Shown here: positions 10,055 through 21,734 of the stretch, piece after piece
How positions within the stretch are numbered: position 1 is the stretch's first letter
How the letters are laid out: each line of letters begins with the position of its first letter
Notes under the pieces: model-generated
What the model saw: the letters and a program-made list of their open reading frames with translations, nothing else
Told to the model about the DNA's origin: nothing
The model's database searches: none
Program-made: the position numbers and the translations under genes
Assembly (NCBI GenBank): GCA_026545225.1
Contig: CM048846.1
Coordinates: forward strand, 53,374,270 to 53,438,269
DNA: 64,000 nucleotides
Source of the DNA: Cornus controversa
Taxonomy: Eukaryota; Streptophyta; Magnoliopsida; Cornales; Cornaceae
Direction of reading: 5' to 3'

Positions 10055-11342
10055 TTACTTATAGGCTATATCTGGCCTTGTGTGTGATAGATAGATCAGT
10101 TTTTCCACCAACCTTTGATACACGCCTCGGTCAACTACAACATCTTCCTTTGCTTCTCCTAACTTATGATTCTGCTCAATAGGAGTATCAGTTGGCTTAC
10201 ATCCTAACATTCCAGTTTCATTGAGTAGATCAAGAATGTACTTTTGTTGTGAGACAGATTCCATTTTTGAGTGAGCCACTTCAATTCCTAGGAAGTACTT
10301 GAGTTTTCCAAGATCTTTTATTTCAAATTCTTTTGCAAGATGCCCTTTTAGTTGACTTATCTCTTCTAGGTCATTTTCGGTTACAATTATATCATCTACA
10401 TAGACAATTAGCACTGTCACTTTCCCTGAAGTTGAGAACTTGATAAAAAGAGTGTGATCTCCTTGACTTTGCTGATATTTCAACTCCACCATAGCTTTTG
10501 TAAATCTTCCAAACCATGCTCTAGGAGACTGTTTAAGGCCATATAGTGCTTTTCGGAATTGTAATCACCTGCGGGATGGATTGCCGAGGCATGTCAAGAT
10601 TGCTCAATTCCACATCGCCTGGGTGTGGAGAAAGGGATGTGCTTATATGTAGTATGTTCTCTTCAAATGGTATGAGGCCTTTTGGAGTAAAACCTAAGGA
10701 CAAAACCGTGCGGGCTGGGCCCAAAGCAGACAATATCATACCATGTGTTGGAGCGGGGTATTACAGGAGCTTGCACACTTCACTGTTATCAGCATTCCCC
10801 TCCAGACCAGGTGGCATCACCATGTATACCTCCTCCTCTTAGTCACCATGTAAGAAGGCATTCTTTACATCAAACTGCTGCAAAGGCCAATCAAGATTAG
10901 TAGCCAAAGATAGTAAAACACGGATAGTGTTCATTTTTGTCACAGGAGCAAACATCTCCTAATAATCTATCCCATAAGTCTGAGTGTAGCCCTTCGCCAC
11001 TAGTTTAGCCTTATATCTCTCCAAAGTATCGTCAGCATTATATTTTACTGTAAACAACCATTTATACCCAACATGTTTCTTACCATTATGAAGTTCAACA
11101 ATCTCCCAAGTTTTGTTCTTTTCAAGGGCTCTCATTTCCTCACTCATGGCTGCCCTCCAATTATTATCTCTCAGTACCTCTTGAACTGTTTTGGGTATTT
11201 CAATGAAATTTAATTGAGTGAGAAAGGCTTTATGTGCGGGTGATAGTTTATCAAATGAGATAAAATTGGATATGAGATGTTGGGTACACCTCCTGGTGCC
11301 CTTTCTAAGAGCTATTGGCATGTTTAGGTCAACAAAAAACAA
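10055..11342 (-). pseudogene. Copia reverse transcriptase, interrupted
   Basis: The N-terminal half (11342-10959) reads NWRAAMSEEMRALEKNKTWEIVELHNGKKHVGYKWLFTVKYNADDTLERYKAKLVAKGYTQTYGIDY. The middle includes EEEVYM and MPPGL (about 10840-10780) and DNSEVCKL (about 10790-10766). A 206-bp element then splits the codon run before RKALYGLKQSPRAWF (10559-10510). The C-terminal half has HTLFIKFSTSGKVTVLIVYVDDIIVT with the YVDD catalytic motif. Several stops are present. Copia RT copies element RNA into cDNA; this copy cannot. Confidence 0.9.
10560..10765 (-). mobile_element. Small LTR insertion (solo LTR or TRIM-like) in the copia RT
   Basis: The 206-bp segment has TGTAAT at one end and ATTACA at the other, and a TRIM/copia-LTR-like interior (CCCACATCGCC-like text, GGCCTTTTGG, GGGCCCAAAGCAGACAATATC). 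Removing it joins AAGCTC with CGAAAAGCACTATATGG and restores KLRKALYGL, so it is an insertion. The flanks on the minus strand, GCTCC and ATTCC, are compatible with a diverged 5-bp target duplication. Confidence 0.75.
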
Positions 11343-11585
11343 GAATCCAGAGAAGGTGGAGTTTCATTACCTGCTACGGGTTCTGATTCTTGGACTAGCT
11401 CTAGGTTGTTTCCTCCTTGAATACACCTTAAGTGGCATAGTTTGATCACCCCCCACCTTCTCATGTTCGGTTTCAGACAAGGCATCAATTCCAATAGAAA
11501 GAGGAGGTGATGGTTTGTTAAAATTGGTAGGTAAATCAACATGTAAATTTGTGCTGGGTAGGTCATGAAGGAAGGACCCAAATAT
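11324..11585 (-). pseudogene. Copia integrase-RT linker fragment
   Basis: The segment links upstream copia sequence to PIALRKGTRRCTQHLISNFISF, a motif usually found in the linker before copia RT. The frame is shifted relative to RT. It stops abruptly near 11585 at the junction with the mitochondrial-looking block. Confidence 0.6.
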
Positions 11586-11589
11586 CGTC

Positions 11590-14500
11590 TGCTAACTAGT
11601 ACTAATAATAGATAGAAAGAGAAAGAACATCTGAAAAGACATAATCTGATACTCTCTCGATGCTAGGGGAAAGAATGGTTGTTTTATAATCTAAGGTTCT
11701 GTGGGTGATCGAACCAAGCCTCTAAATGGAAGGGGGAGAGAAAGAAGGCTCTCGGATGAAGGCTGTCAATTCATAGGTCACTGCCATAGACGAATCTTAC
11801 AGTGGCAAGTCGACCACCTCAGATGAAAGTGCTAGTTGATCGAGATTTGAAAATGGATGATAAAAAGGGATCACTTCATGCCCCCTTTTCAACAGGTTTT
11901 GAATTTGCATGGAAAAGAAGTATCGCATATCGCCATGGAATAGATATTCCTTTGTTTCTTTTGTCGAGTGAGCTTTTGCTTCTTTGCTTTCCCTTTTTAG
12001 GTCAATTGGCTATTCATCGGGTCGAGGGAAACCGCCCTTGCACGGTAGGGTTCTGTTAAGTGAATTCTTTGGATAGGTAAATTAGCGCGATTGGATGCAA
12101 GAAGCGGGGAATGAATCGTTGAGGACCACTTTCATGCAGGTGTGCTAAATAGCAAGGCTTCTCAGAATAAAGCCACTCAGAGGATACATGAGTCTTTTAC
12201 AGAATAGGAATTCGGCACAATGTGCAATTTCACCAGTAGTAGACCACCATCCGTAAATACATTCTTACAATGGATAAGGAACATCTTGTATGGGGAGAGC
12301 GTTAGAGGAAATAAGTGAGCTAGCTCAGTTCAAAGTGAGAAAAGTATTCAATTCAAAGAGTAGCCAATGGAAGCACCCCAAAGCTAATCCAAATATTAGA
12401 CACGGTCCTCGCCCAAGAAAGAAGAAAAGAACCCGTAAGCGTATAATAAAGAAAAAAATCAATCATAGCAGGAAGCACACGAAGCTTAGGAAGAAGTCTG
12501 ATTCCCTATAATATTTCTTCTTGAGATGAGATCGACTGCTTGTCTCATTACTTGCTTTTGGCAAAGGGACAGCGCGCTTAAGCAATTGGTTGGTTTCGGT
12601 CGAACAAGATTGATTGATTTCATATCTGGGCATCCAGCCAATGCATTCATTTCTATTCCGCTGGTATGGTACACTTCACACAAAAAAAATATCTATTCAC
12701 AAAGCAAAGAGAGGAGACAGTTCAAGAGAGAGAATCGAATTGAGAGCTTAAAGTTCCAGTCGTAGCTGAATCTCTTGTGAAGGCAGGGGCTGGTTCATCT
12801 CATGAGGTTTGAGAGAGCTCTGATCGATAAACTGGCAAAGCGGGCTAAGCAAGCCTTTCTGAAGTAGTCCGTTAGGCTTCTGTTTTATAAGTTTCGTGGA
12901 GTCATGGTTCGAGCCCCGCTTGCTATACGATATATATTTTGAGATATTGACTTGAACCTTCTAAATAATAACAGTTATAGCTAGAGGAAGCAAGTGGAGG
13001 CCAGTTTTAATCGGTCAGCGGAAAGGCTCGATTCGATGCTTCTGTCTCGGACCACTTTGATTATTCCGTTCTGTCACCTCTGCTTGATGGTAGGAGGAGC
13101 TGCTATCGGCCTAGTTAGCTATGGCTAGGTCACTTATCGGTAGCTTAGCTTCTTGAATTCCTGAGTGAGGGGCTAGCAGGGCTTAAACCACTAAAGTGAG
13201 TGATCTTGGCCTTTTGCCCAAAGAAGCTTTCCCTCTTCACAGCAAGATAGGAGCAAGTAAAGCAGGAGGCCTTATTGGAGTATAGCTTCTTGTAGGACAG
13301 TTCCCACTCGCCAACTTTCTCAGTGTGCTTGAACTAACTGGCTTATCAAGAAAGTCCCACTGTATCCTATTCGTAGTACTTGATGTGGGCTGTTCCCACA
13401 GTAGTTGTATTTGAAAGTCTCGATCTCTGACTTGCAAACTAATTTTATCAAAGCTCGGTCAAATTGCTTTTCATATTCCATTTCACCTTAATGGACAGTG
13501 TCATCGGAATCCACTATTGGAGCAAACCCAGTTTGGTACCAACTTGTTTTCCCCCTTGAGAGCTGCAGCTACGAGGCATCCAGCCAGTGGGCATAACTGA
13601 TTCCCTGCCTCCTCCCTTCCCTCTATTCCCTTCATATGGTCAGTCCCAGCTCCTTCTGGCTGGGGTTGATCTAATCTTAAGCAAGCAAATGCTCAAACAG
13701 GCCCTTACCTTCTTATTTTCTTATCTTTTCAGTGCCAAAATGTAGTCGACTTACTTTTGGGAAATGGACATCTACTCTCGGCTGACTATGCGAACAGTTG
13801 GTCTTGAAGAGCCTTATTCCTCCCCTTAAACCCCCCTCTCGCACAGAGAAAGAAAAAGAAGCAAAAGCTGACTACTCTACAAATAACAAAAATATAACTA
13901 TGACTGAAAGCCTTTCGCTCGGGCCACTTTCATAGAGTCCCTTTTGCTACACTTCCCAGAATAAAAATCTTCAGAACATCCTCTACTTCCTTAGGTGCCA
14001 TGGATAACTGAAAGGGAAGATTTTTTAACAACGGATTTCGCCAACAACAGAGTCCTCCTTCTTTGACAGCTCTTTCAACAGCTCGCACACAATGATATTG
14101 CGTATAGTGATCACAGAAATTTTGCAGGCCACTGAGGATAAAGGTTGCATCGAGTCGAGGTCCAGGAAGTCTGTTTCGGTATCAATCCCTAAACAACTTG
14201 CCCATAAATGACTGTCCGTGCCTGGCGGGGGAGTCAAAAAGGTGATGCAATACTGGCCTCAGTTTCTTAGCTTCCAGCTTGAGGATCTTGCGGTCTGTCC
14301 ATTCCAGTGGTTCAGGACTCAGGCTAGTTGGCCTCTTTTCGATAGTTAAAAGGCCTGTTCAATCTATCTGATGTAGGAAGAGTTCATCTATTCGATTGAT
14401 TCCCTTCCTTTAATTCAGTAGATCACTTCTTTCCTTTATAACTCTTTAACTTGACTTATGTGCTAGGCTAGGGACTCTCTTCAAGTAGATTTAATGACTG

Positions 14501-15285
14501 TCGGATAGGGGGCAGAGGTAAGCATTCCTGTCTTAAGCCAATCGGTCCTATTTTCTTCCTTCCGTTACAATTGCTTCAGCAGGATCTGCTTTAGGTATTT
14601 GAAATGGTGCTTTCTTTTGAGTTGAAGAGGAGTGCCTCTTTTACTTCGTTCCTTCCTGTTCAGGAAGCGAGAGTCGAGAAGTTTTCTCTTGTCTGATGAG
14701 TGACAAGTGCTATAAGGTCATTTTTGTTTAGTGACAAGCCCTGTGAAAGCAACCACTAATAGAGGGAGCGCTCATCTCTTCGATCTCTTTCTTTCCTTCC
14801 GGGGTGAAGGAGCTAGCTAAACCAATTCCAGAGTTCATTAGTGAATCTCAATCAAATCAATGGTTGTTGATGGCCTGTTCAAGTATCATATAATTACATT
14901 ACAATTTACGTGAAAAAGGGTGCAAGTACTACTTGTATTAGAATCTCCCCCCGGAAGAGCTTAGCTATTTTACTAACTTGTTCCATTAGCGTAGAGTTTA
15001 AAACATATAAAGTGTATCCCCCAATAGAGTAGGAAATTCTTACCTCTATCATTGGCAACTTCTACTATAAAGGAATCGATTCCATTCCCTTCCTTTAAAG
15101 AGATAGATCCTCCTTTCCTAAGGACTCTTCTTAGGGAGTAGGAAGTGTCTGTAGTCCTAGTCCTTTGAGCTCGGACTCCAACAAGAGTTCAAGCATTAGA
15201 AGAAGAGGTAGGACTAGTCTGGGTATTCATCCTTTCCTAGAGTGAGTTCTTTTTTAAGTAGAAGGCAGCCATCTAAGGGATTTAA
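11590..15285. other. Probable nuclear insertion of mitochondrial DNA (NUMT)
   Basis: For about 3.7 kb the character changes: higher GC, few homopolymer runs, and phrases typical of angiosperm mitochondrial spacers (GGGGTGAAGGAGCTAGCTAA near 14800, CTCTTCGATCTCTTTC, many CTTTCTT/AAAGAAG runs). Short open frames exist (12290-12511 with a basic KKKRTRKR tail; 14025-14237) but I recognise no standard mitochondrial gene. A tRNA T-arm-like GGTTCGAGCCCCGC stands near 12910 without a clear cloverleaf. AT-rich nuclear-type sequence resumes near 15285. A mitochondrial origin is inferred from style, not from an alignment. Confidence 0.6.
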
Positions 15286-16461
15286 ATATGTTGAATATAG
15301 TTATTGATAGAGATTAATAGGTTCTTATATTTCCATACTTGTATATGTTTGAGTGCACATATGTGTACTTGTCTTTTTTGGTTGCTTTGGGGTGGGTGGA
15401 GACCGATATAGGTAGTTAGGCCAACATTGGTAGAGGAATTTGTCTTTGTTTAGAAATTGTATTGTTGGAAAATTTCAACTCAAAAAAATAAAAAATAAAA
15501 AGGTCTAATGGAATTAAATTATGCTCCTACATATTTGAGCCTGCCTTTATCAACATCACCATCACCACGAGCACCTCCACCAATTTACTTGACTGATTTA
15601 CTCATCCTAAGAGTGAATGCTCAAATTAGAGGGTTGTTTTATGGTTCTTAAATTCACTGTTTTTCCAACCAATTCTGGCCATTCCAAATCATTTTTCATA
15701 TGCCCCTAAATGTCATGAAGAACTTTGGAGAAACATTCCAAAAGTCCCATAAACAGTTTTGGAGGATGGTATTGATTTTGTTGAATATTTTTGGAAGATG
15801 TAGTTTATAGATGTTTCCTGTTTGTTTTGGGATTCAAAATTTGAACTTTTGTACCTATCTCTACCTATTTAGAAAAAGAAAAATAAAATAAAGAAAACCT
15901 ATTCTGCTTTATACCTATTCTGCTTTATTATTATTATTATTATTATTTTTATTAAATCATATAAGAATCAGAAGGCTTTTGCCAAGAATAGAATAGTGTG
16001 AATTAGAAGCCCTATTATGCATTTTATGGCGGTTTAAACTTCAATACGTTGGGTTGTTCTCATATTCTGTGGTCCTAGCTACCCTGATAAAGTGATGGAA
16101 CTGTGTGTGTTTGAGTTAATTCTTGAAGCACTTGATCTTATTTGCTTTTCTAATTTTGGTTTCAATGTTTTCTTTTTCTTTTTTGAACATGCAGTTTCTA
16201 TTTTATTTCCTTTGATTAATCATACTATCCAAGTTTGTGTGCAAAATGCAATAGACACATGTACTTTTCATTCATGCTATCAATGAGGTGCTTTTTTTCC
16301 TTTTCATTTGAGTGACATGCTTATATTTTAATTTCGAGGTTTGAGACAAAATGCAATTCTTAGCTGAGGCAGTTCATTTCTTTCTTCCCATAATTTATGT
16401 GTGTTCCTTTAGTTGGTTTATTGATTTGCATTTAATTATGAAAATTTGGTTGTCCTCACAG
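15286..16461. other. AT-rich non-coding stretch
   Basis: No coding frame with recognisable motifs. It contains an A-rich run near 15485-15500 and an ATT microsatellite near 15925-15950. The last 400 bases are T-rich and lead into the acceptor at 16461, so they may be a captured intron of the glycine decarboxylase gene. Confidence 0.5.
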
Positions 16462-16614
16462 GTGGGTCTGACAAGCCCCAGTTGGATTGTGGTTAATGTT
16501 TGGCATCTCAATCTCTATAAAACATTCTACATCCCACATGGCGGAGGTGGTCCTGGCATGGGTCCTATTGGTGTGAAGAAGGACTTGGCAACATTTCTAC
16601 CATTGCAACTTGTG
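16462..16614 (+). pseudogene. Glycine decarboxylase P-protein exon fragment
   Basis: A 153-bp open exon between CTCACAG and GTATAA reads [22 protein letters not shown], then [17 protein letters not shown]. This matches the pyridoxal-phosphate-binding region of the mitochondrial glycine cleavage P-protein, normally close to [39 protein letters not shown]. The lysine that binds the cofactor is kept (YKTF), but the histidine before it, the GAD segment and others have changed, as expected for decay without selection. No other P-protein exons are seen nearby. Confidence 0.85.
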
Positions 16615-16713
16615 GTATAAATCCATTCACTGCCAATTGTTTCTGCATTGGCTAATGATTATGTTTATGTAGTTTTTAGATGTCTGATAAGGCTAATGAT
16701 TTTTTTTTTTCAG

Positions 16714-16803
16714 GTTGCTTTCAAGACTAAGGTCTTCCATCCAAACATCAATAGAAACGGAAGCATTAAAGAATAATGGAGCCTAATTCTTACCATCTCT
16801 AAG
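16714..16803 (+). pseudogene. Ubiquitin-conjugating enzyme E2 exon fragment lacking the active-site segment
   Basis: The exon follows a T-rich tract plus CAG and ends at AAG before GTTTGAG. It reads [18 protein letters not shown], then KE-stop-WSLILTISK. Plant E2s of the UBC8/UBC10 type have [35 protein letters not shown] here. Exactly five codons (CLDIL, holding the catalytic cysteine) are missing and the Q codon has become TAA. It lies only 100 bp after the glycine decarboxylase exon in the same orientation, a joining that neither parent gene would show. Confidence 0.85.
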
Positions 16804-17462
16804 GTTTGAGTTTTGCCGCCACCAATTTACTGATTATATCTTAAACATATTTTTGAGTTGTTCATCCCGTATGACAAGTGGCATAATAATATTACTAACA
16901 TTTCCCTACAGCCAATGAGCATGCTTAATAATTGATTACTAGCATAATAGTCTAATGTTTTTCACTCGTGATTTTGGATTTAAAATGTGGATATTGATTA
17001 AATTCACTTCTGAGATACTTCGAGAGAAATTCATTAAATTTATTGTTTAAAAGAGGTTGTTGCGTGTTAGTCGAGCAAGATGACTGTTGTAGGTGAGAGG
17101 AATAGCTAGGACTGGGAAATCTTCTGCCATCTAAGACTGTTGGAAGAATACCCATCATAGTTGCACTCTTATCTCTTGGACTTGTCACTTCAGTAGTAGG
17201 TCAATGGAGAGTAACATGTTATAGCAAAGTATTTTGCTAGTTTTGCATTACCAATTGACATGAAGAAAGGGATTTTTACCTCTCTTTTGTGACTTCCTGT
17301 ACCATTTTTCTTGTTCATTTTATAACTTGATTTCGTGAGTGAAGATTAATTGCTGAAATAATTTTCTCTTGGATCATTTCAATTTCACTTTGGTAATATA
17401 TTTTTGAATTTGTTTCTATGGAGTAGTTAAGTGCTTATCTCCTTGGAAAATATGTACAGCAC
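16804..17462. other. AT-rich non-coding stretch
   Basis: No coding potential recognised. It may be captured intron sequence next to the E2 exon. It ends at the solo LTR. Confidence 0.5.
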
Positions 17463-19621
17463 TGTCACACCCCCAAGTTGAGGTCGGGGTATATCAGACC
17501 CTCCACTCAACCTATGGTTGACTTAATTCCATAATCATCACCATCGAATCCACATCTTAGCATAGAATTAATAATATCCACACAACCTGTTCTCATAATA
17601 TTCCCGTATAAAAGAGGTAATAAACAAAATATGTGTTCATGTCATATAACCAACTGATATCCAAAAAAATTAAATACAACAAAATCAAAGTTTTTCGTTT
17701 ATAACGACCCTTACTATATAAGTGGTCTCAATAACTGAAATAAAAGAAAACCATAATAAGGATCCACTGGATCTATCCTCACGTGGAATCCTCCTCCAAT
17801 ACACTATAGATGTTGGTTTCACACACCTGAAATGTGAGGGAAAAATAAGGAGTGAGCTAAAAAGCCCAGTAAGTAATGTTCTAACTAACCGACAATAACC
17901 ACTATACTTCAGCAGCTAGTACAGTGAATTAATTAATATAAATAATCTTAGGGTTCATTAATTTACGAGAAAGAGAGTATTTTCTTTTATATCTTCAAGT
18001 ACTTAACAATAACTAACAGGATATTCAGGTCCCATCTCCTGCTACAACTCAAACTTTTTGAATCTACTGGTAAATAAGGTGTGCACCCTAAAGATATGTT
18101 CGTGATGTACTTGCACTGAAAGATACCTTAACAAGTTTAACTCATGGCCTCATCGAACCCCACTTTCATTCCATCAATCTATGACAATAATCTTCACAAG
18201 AGATCACTAGATACAATATATCTTGAAGTGTGGAGGAACAACAATGCAACTCAAGTTCTATCAGAGAATTAACAAGTCTGAACCATGTTCAAATCTTGAG
18301 GTAAATGATGTGGAGGGACACACACACTCCAAATTGGAGAAACATACACACCCCACACAACACGAATAGTATGGAGGGACACACACTCCACATCGAAGGG
18401 ACCCGCACTCCATCGTAATAATAAGGAATGTGGAGGGACACTCACTCTGTGCCAGAGGGACCCCCAACTCCATGATGGAGGGACATATACATACTCCATG
18501 AAAATATGAATCATGTGGAGGGACACACTCTACGCCAGAGGGACCTGCAACTCCACGCTGGAGGGACATATACACACTCCAATAATCTCAACCATCACCA
18601 TTGGCCACACACGTGTACGCACACACACCCACACACACAATCCATGCATGCGTACTCTAGACATATTCTAAATTTAATTCTAATCTACAGGCCCAATCCA
18701 GTGAGAGTAGTGTACCTAAGAATGTGTCATCCTATCTATCTCAGTTACTGGTAAAATTTTAGAACCTGACTGTTCATGGATAATTCGTACTCTTGGTTTT
18801 CGTGCTTAAAAGCCTACTTTTTATACTAAATAAAGAACTAATGTGACTAAATCTAGTCCAAACATATTTTGCCCTAAAAAGACTAATTTGATTTTTCAAA
18901 AAAAATTCAGCATTTATCGCTATTTTTAAAGAATTTTTCTTAATTTTTTGCATTTTTAGTTATCGCTATTCCGGGTGGGCCCAAAACTGGGCCCAGAGGT
19001 TGGGCTCGGTGAGTGGGACCAGACCAACCCTTTTCTGGTCCCAGTCGGCCACCCACATGCCGGCAGCGCACATCGGCTTTGCGCAGCCCCTATTCATCAT
19101 CTTCTACCTCCAATTCTCACGCGACAGAACTATTGTACACCATTCCACTCATTTTCTACACCAAACTACTCCTCTTCATCTAAGCTTTCAATTGGTACAA
19201 GAATGTCCTCCATCCATGGCCTGAATCAAGAATCCCCAATTTCAAGTTTCTAGGGTTCATATAACCCATCCATTCCAACTTCAGTCAACACCAAAATGCA
19301 TTATATTAGTTCACGAAATCACCTTCCAAAACACAAAACTACACTATATTTATCAATAAAAGAAAAAAATATCAGATCCGAACTCTTATCTTCTACCTCA
19401 AATTTCTTGTGCATTTGTTTATGTAACATATATATATTTATACATATAAATACAACTTTGATGACATACTTAGCATGTCCGAGGTCTCCCTTGTTCCATT
19501 GTAGAATAGTTACTCTCCTTTTAGGTAGATACTACTTAAATCCCCCATACCATTTATGTTTTTACCATATTGCCCATGAAGAAAATTTTAAATTCCTTTA
19601 TAAAAAATTTGGGTTGTTACA
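17463..19621. repeat. Solo LTR of a gypsy-type retrotransposon
   Basis: The block starts TGTCACACCCCCAAGTTGAG and ends GGGTTGTTACA, typical long plant gypsy LTR termini with TG...CA ends. It is about 2.16 kb long with no internal coding region and no second LTR in the window. Flanks AGCAC and GCCAC are only a partial match for a 5-bp target duplication. A short minisatellite (18300-18580) and a GC-rich patch (18970-19090, GGGTGGGCCCAAAACTGGGC) lie within it. Confidence 0.7.
18300..18580. repeat. Degenerate GGAGGGACACACACTCC minisatellite
   Basis: At least eight imperfect copies of TGGAGGGACA(CA)nCTCCA are spaced 30-50 bp apart. Each has GGAG at one end and CTCC at the other, so each can fold into a short hairpin. 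A CA-rich tract follows at 18610-18640. Confidence 0.8.
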
Positions 19622-20000
19622 GCCACCTTCTAGCTCGACGGCCTAGTTGTAGTTTGAAGGAAATTTTTAGCATCATACATGAGAAAGTTCCTACTGTTTC
19701 GTAAGGGCACTTAAATCTTTGTTGCTCTTAACCTCTCTTGTTAATATTTGCTGTCCATTTCAAGTATCCTAATGGGCAGACTTTATCTTCAGGACTTCAA
19801 CAATTCTTATTCTTCTTTCAACATATGCTAAGATTTTGATGCACTCAACCCCCAGACGCCGAACTACAAAATCAGATTTGGGCAATATTTAGCAAGTGCG
19901 AAAAAACTATACAAATTCCTAATTTTGTTATTTTGGAGTTGTGGTTTTGCTTTATCACAAAATACCTCAAAATTTATTTATCAAACGTCCATCATTTCAG
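19622..20000. other. Non-coding spacer before the AP-2 exon
   Basis: AT-rich with no gene recognised; it ends in the acceptor CATTTCAG used by the AP-2 alpha fragment. It may be the captured upstream intron. Confidence 0.45.
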
Positions 20001-20779
20001 ATATTGATGTTGAGATTCAGCAACGAGCTGCTGAATATTTTGCACTGAGCAAGAAAGGTGCAACTTTAATGGATATATTGGCTAAAATGCCTAAGTTCCC
20101 TGAGCGCAAGGTATGTGCATGGGCTCTGCCATATCTCCCATATGCTGTCAGTTTAGTTCATCAATAAATTTGATTAAATGGGATTTCACAATTTTCACAA
20201 TATCTACCATTATCCCATATGTTGTCAGTAACTGTAATATTTTCACAAAATTTAGTCCACATTGTTAAAAAAAGCTGAAGATACTGAAGCGGTACTGCGG
20301 AGCAAAGTGCTGTAAAGTTAAGGGCGAAGCAGCAAACTTCTAATGCTTTGGTAGTGACTGACTAATCCCCTCCTAATGGAACTCCACCCATGAACCAGCT
20401 TAGTCTGGTAAAGGTGCCTAACATGAGCAATAAGGTGAGATTTTCTGCTGGATGTTTCATGAACTACAGAGGTGACCTTTGAAGATTCATATAGTTTTTA
20501 GTTTCACTTAGATATTGATATGAGGTCGAGTGTCTGGACAGGATCATAACTCAGCAGACCAAGGGTTGACTCAGGAAAATGGGGCGTTGAGCTTAGTGGA
20601 TCCTCATACTCCTGTCCCTCCAACTAATATTCTTGGTGATCTCTTAGGTCCACTTGCTATTGAAGGCCCTCCTGGTGCTGCTGTTTAGTCTGAGCATAGT
20701 TTGGATTCTGGATTAGGTGTTTTAAATGCAGAAGAGACTAGCCATTGCACCTTTTGAAGAGCAAACGAATACTATCCAG
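20001..20779 (+). pseudogene. AP-2 complex alpha-adaptin fragment (three exons, decayed)
   Basis: Alpha-adaptin is the large subunit of the AP-2 clathrin adaptor at the plasma membrane. Exon a (20001-20110, CAG before and GTATGT after) reads DVEIQQRAAEYFALSKKGAT, then MDILAKMPKFPERK, the end of the adaptin N-domain. Exon b (about 20262-20434) begins KKAEDTEA and, across stops and shifts, gives SNALVVTD, NGTPPMNQLSLVKVPNMSNK. Exon c (20542-20779) reads DHNSADQGLTQENGALSLVD, then NILGDLLGPLAIEGPPGAAV-stop, and after a frameshift LAIAPFEEQTNTIQ. The introns are short and their splice sites persist. The rest of the gene is absent from the window. Confidence 0.85.
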
Positions 20780-20859
20780 GTACTGCTTTTGGTTGCTTTA
20801 ATATGCATAATATTTGTTTAGGAAAATCATTTATGTTTCTATGTTGTGTTGCAAAAATT

Positions 20860-21118
20860 AACATAGAATAAGATCAAACACACAAGAAAAGACACACAGA
20901 TTCCCAAAAATTGGGCTACGTCCTTGGCGTTGTAGGGTTTTCACTATGATAAGAAAAATGACATATAATTACAGAGAGTTCAGTTTGTATACATAGGCAC
21001 CTCCTAGGGCTACATAACAAGTGTGAAAATACCAAGATACCCCCCAAAAATTCGGGCTCCACACTTTCCTTCATGTTGATCAGCAGTGAATGTTTTTTTT
21101 TTTCAAAATTAATCAACG
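20860..21118 (-). repeat. Copia-type LTR remnant
   Basis: On the minus strand the text ATAGTGAAAACCCTACAACG, GGACGTAGCCCAATTTTTGG and TGTGTTTGATCTTATTC resembles the R/U5 part of plant copia LTRs. No element body is seen next to it. Confidence 0.5.
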
Positions 21119-21734
21119 GTGGATGTTGTTGTCTCCTTTCCTATTGAGTTCAGAAGATTGTTATGCCATATTAAAGTTCAGTGTTGCAATTTGTTATTTT
21201 TCCTAAATTCTTGAACATTGCAAGCTTAACGAATTCATTAAAATCATTTAGTGTTCGTGTCCAATTGAACTCTCGAATTGTGAAGCATTACTCTCTTGAA
21301 GCAAGTTAATATTTGTGGATCATGTACTCAATTATTGCTGCTCAATTATTACTATGACATCACTTGTTGCTTCCGACCCTTCTGAAGACGATGACAATGA
21401 GTATTTATTATATATTCGTTAATTGAATTTCAACGTATTATCACATACCCTCTTGCAAGTGATGCATAATTTATGTAGATTTGATGCATGGTTTCTTATT
21501 AAGCAATAGTTCTTGAAAATTAATGGTCTGAGTTCTCCATAATCATCATATTTTGTTTGACGATAATGAGATGTTGGGCATGAAATTGCCTCCTAAACCA
21601 TTCAACCACCTGCGTAATTGGAGAGGGTCTACTATCTTGCCATCTCACTGCCATGCGTTTGTTACTTACGAAATTAATTCAATAGTGTAGAAGTCTGAAA
21701 AAAAAAAAGATAAATTAAAACAAAGTGAGAGAAA
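21119..21734. other. AT-rich non-coding stretch
   Basis: I see no gene and no clear repeat here. Confidence 0.5.

Larger units (their letters stand above)
9153..11585 (-). mobile_element. Truncated Ty1/copia retrotransposon
   Basis: The minus strand carries, in order, a fragment of the integrase-RT linker, RT, RNase H, a polypurine-like end (CCAACTTGAGGGATAG) and a 3' LTR (9457-9153). Gag, protease, integrase and the 5' LTR are absent; the sequence changes abruptly near 11585 to DNA resembling plant mitochondrial DNA. The RT frame is broken by stops or shifts and by a 206-bp insertion (10560-10765), so the copy is dead. Confidence 0.9.

Noticed and set aside
12830-12935. Mitochondrial tRNA gene
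   Set aside because: Only a T-arm-like GGTTCGAGCCCCGC is clear; acceptor and anticodon stems do not pair convincingly.
18261-18575. Cysteine/proline-rich minus-strand frames
   Set aside because: They are products of the GGAGGGACA minisatellite in the solo LTR.
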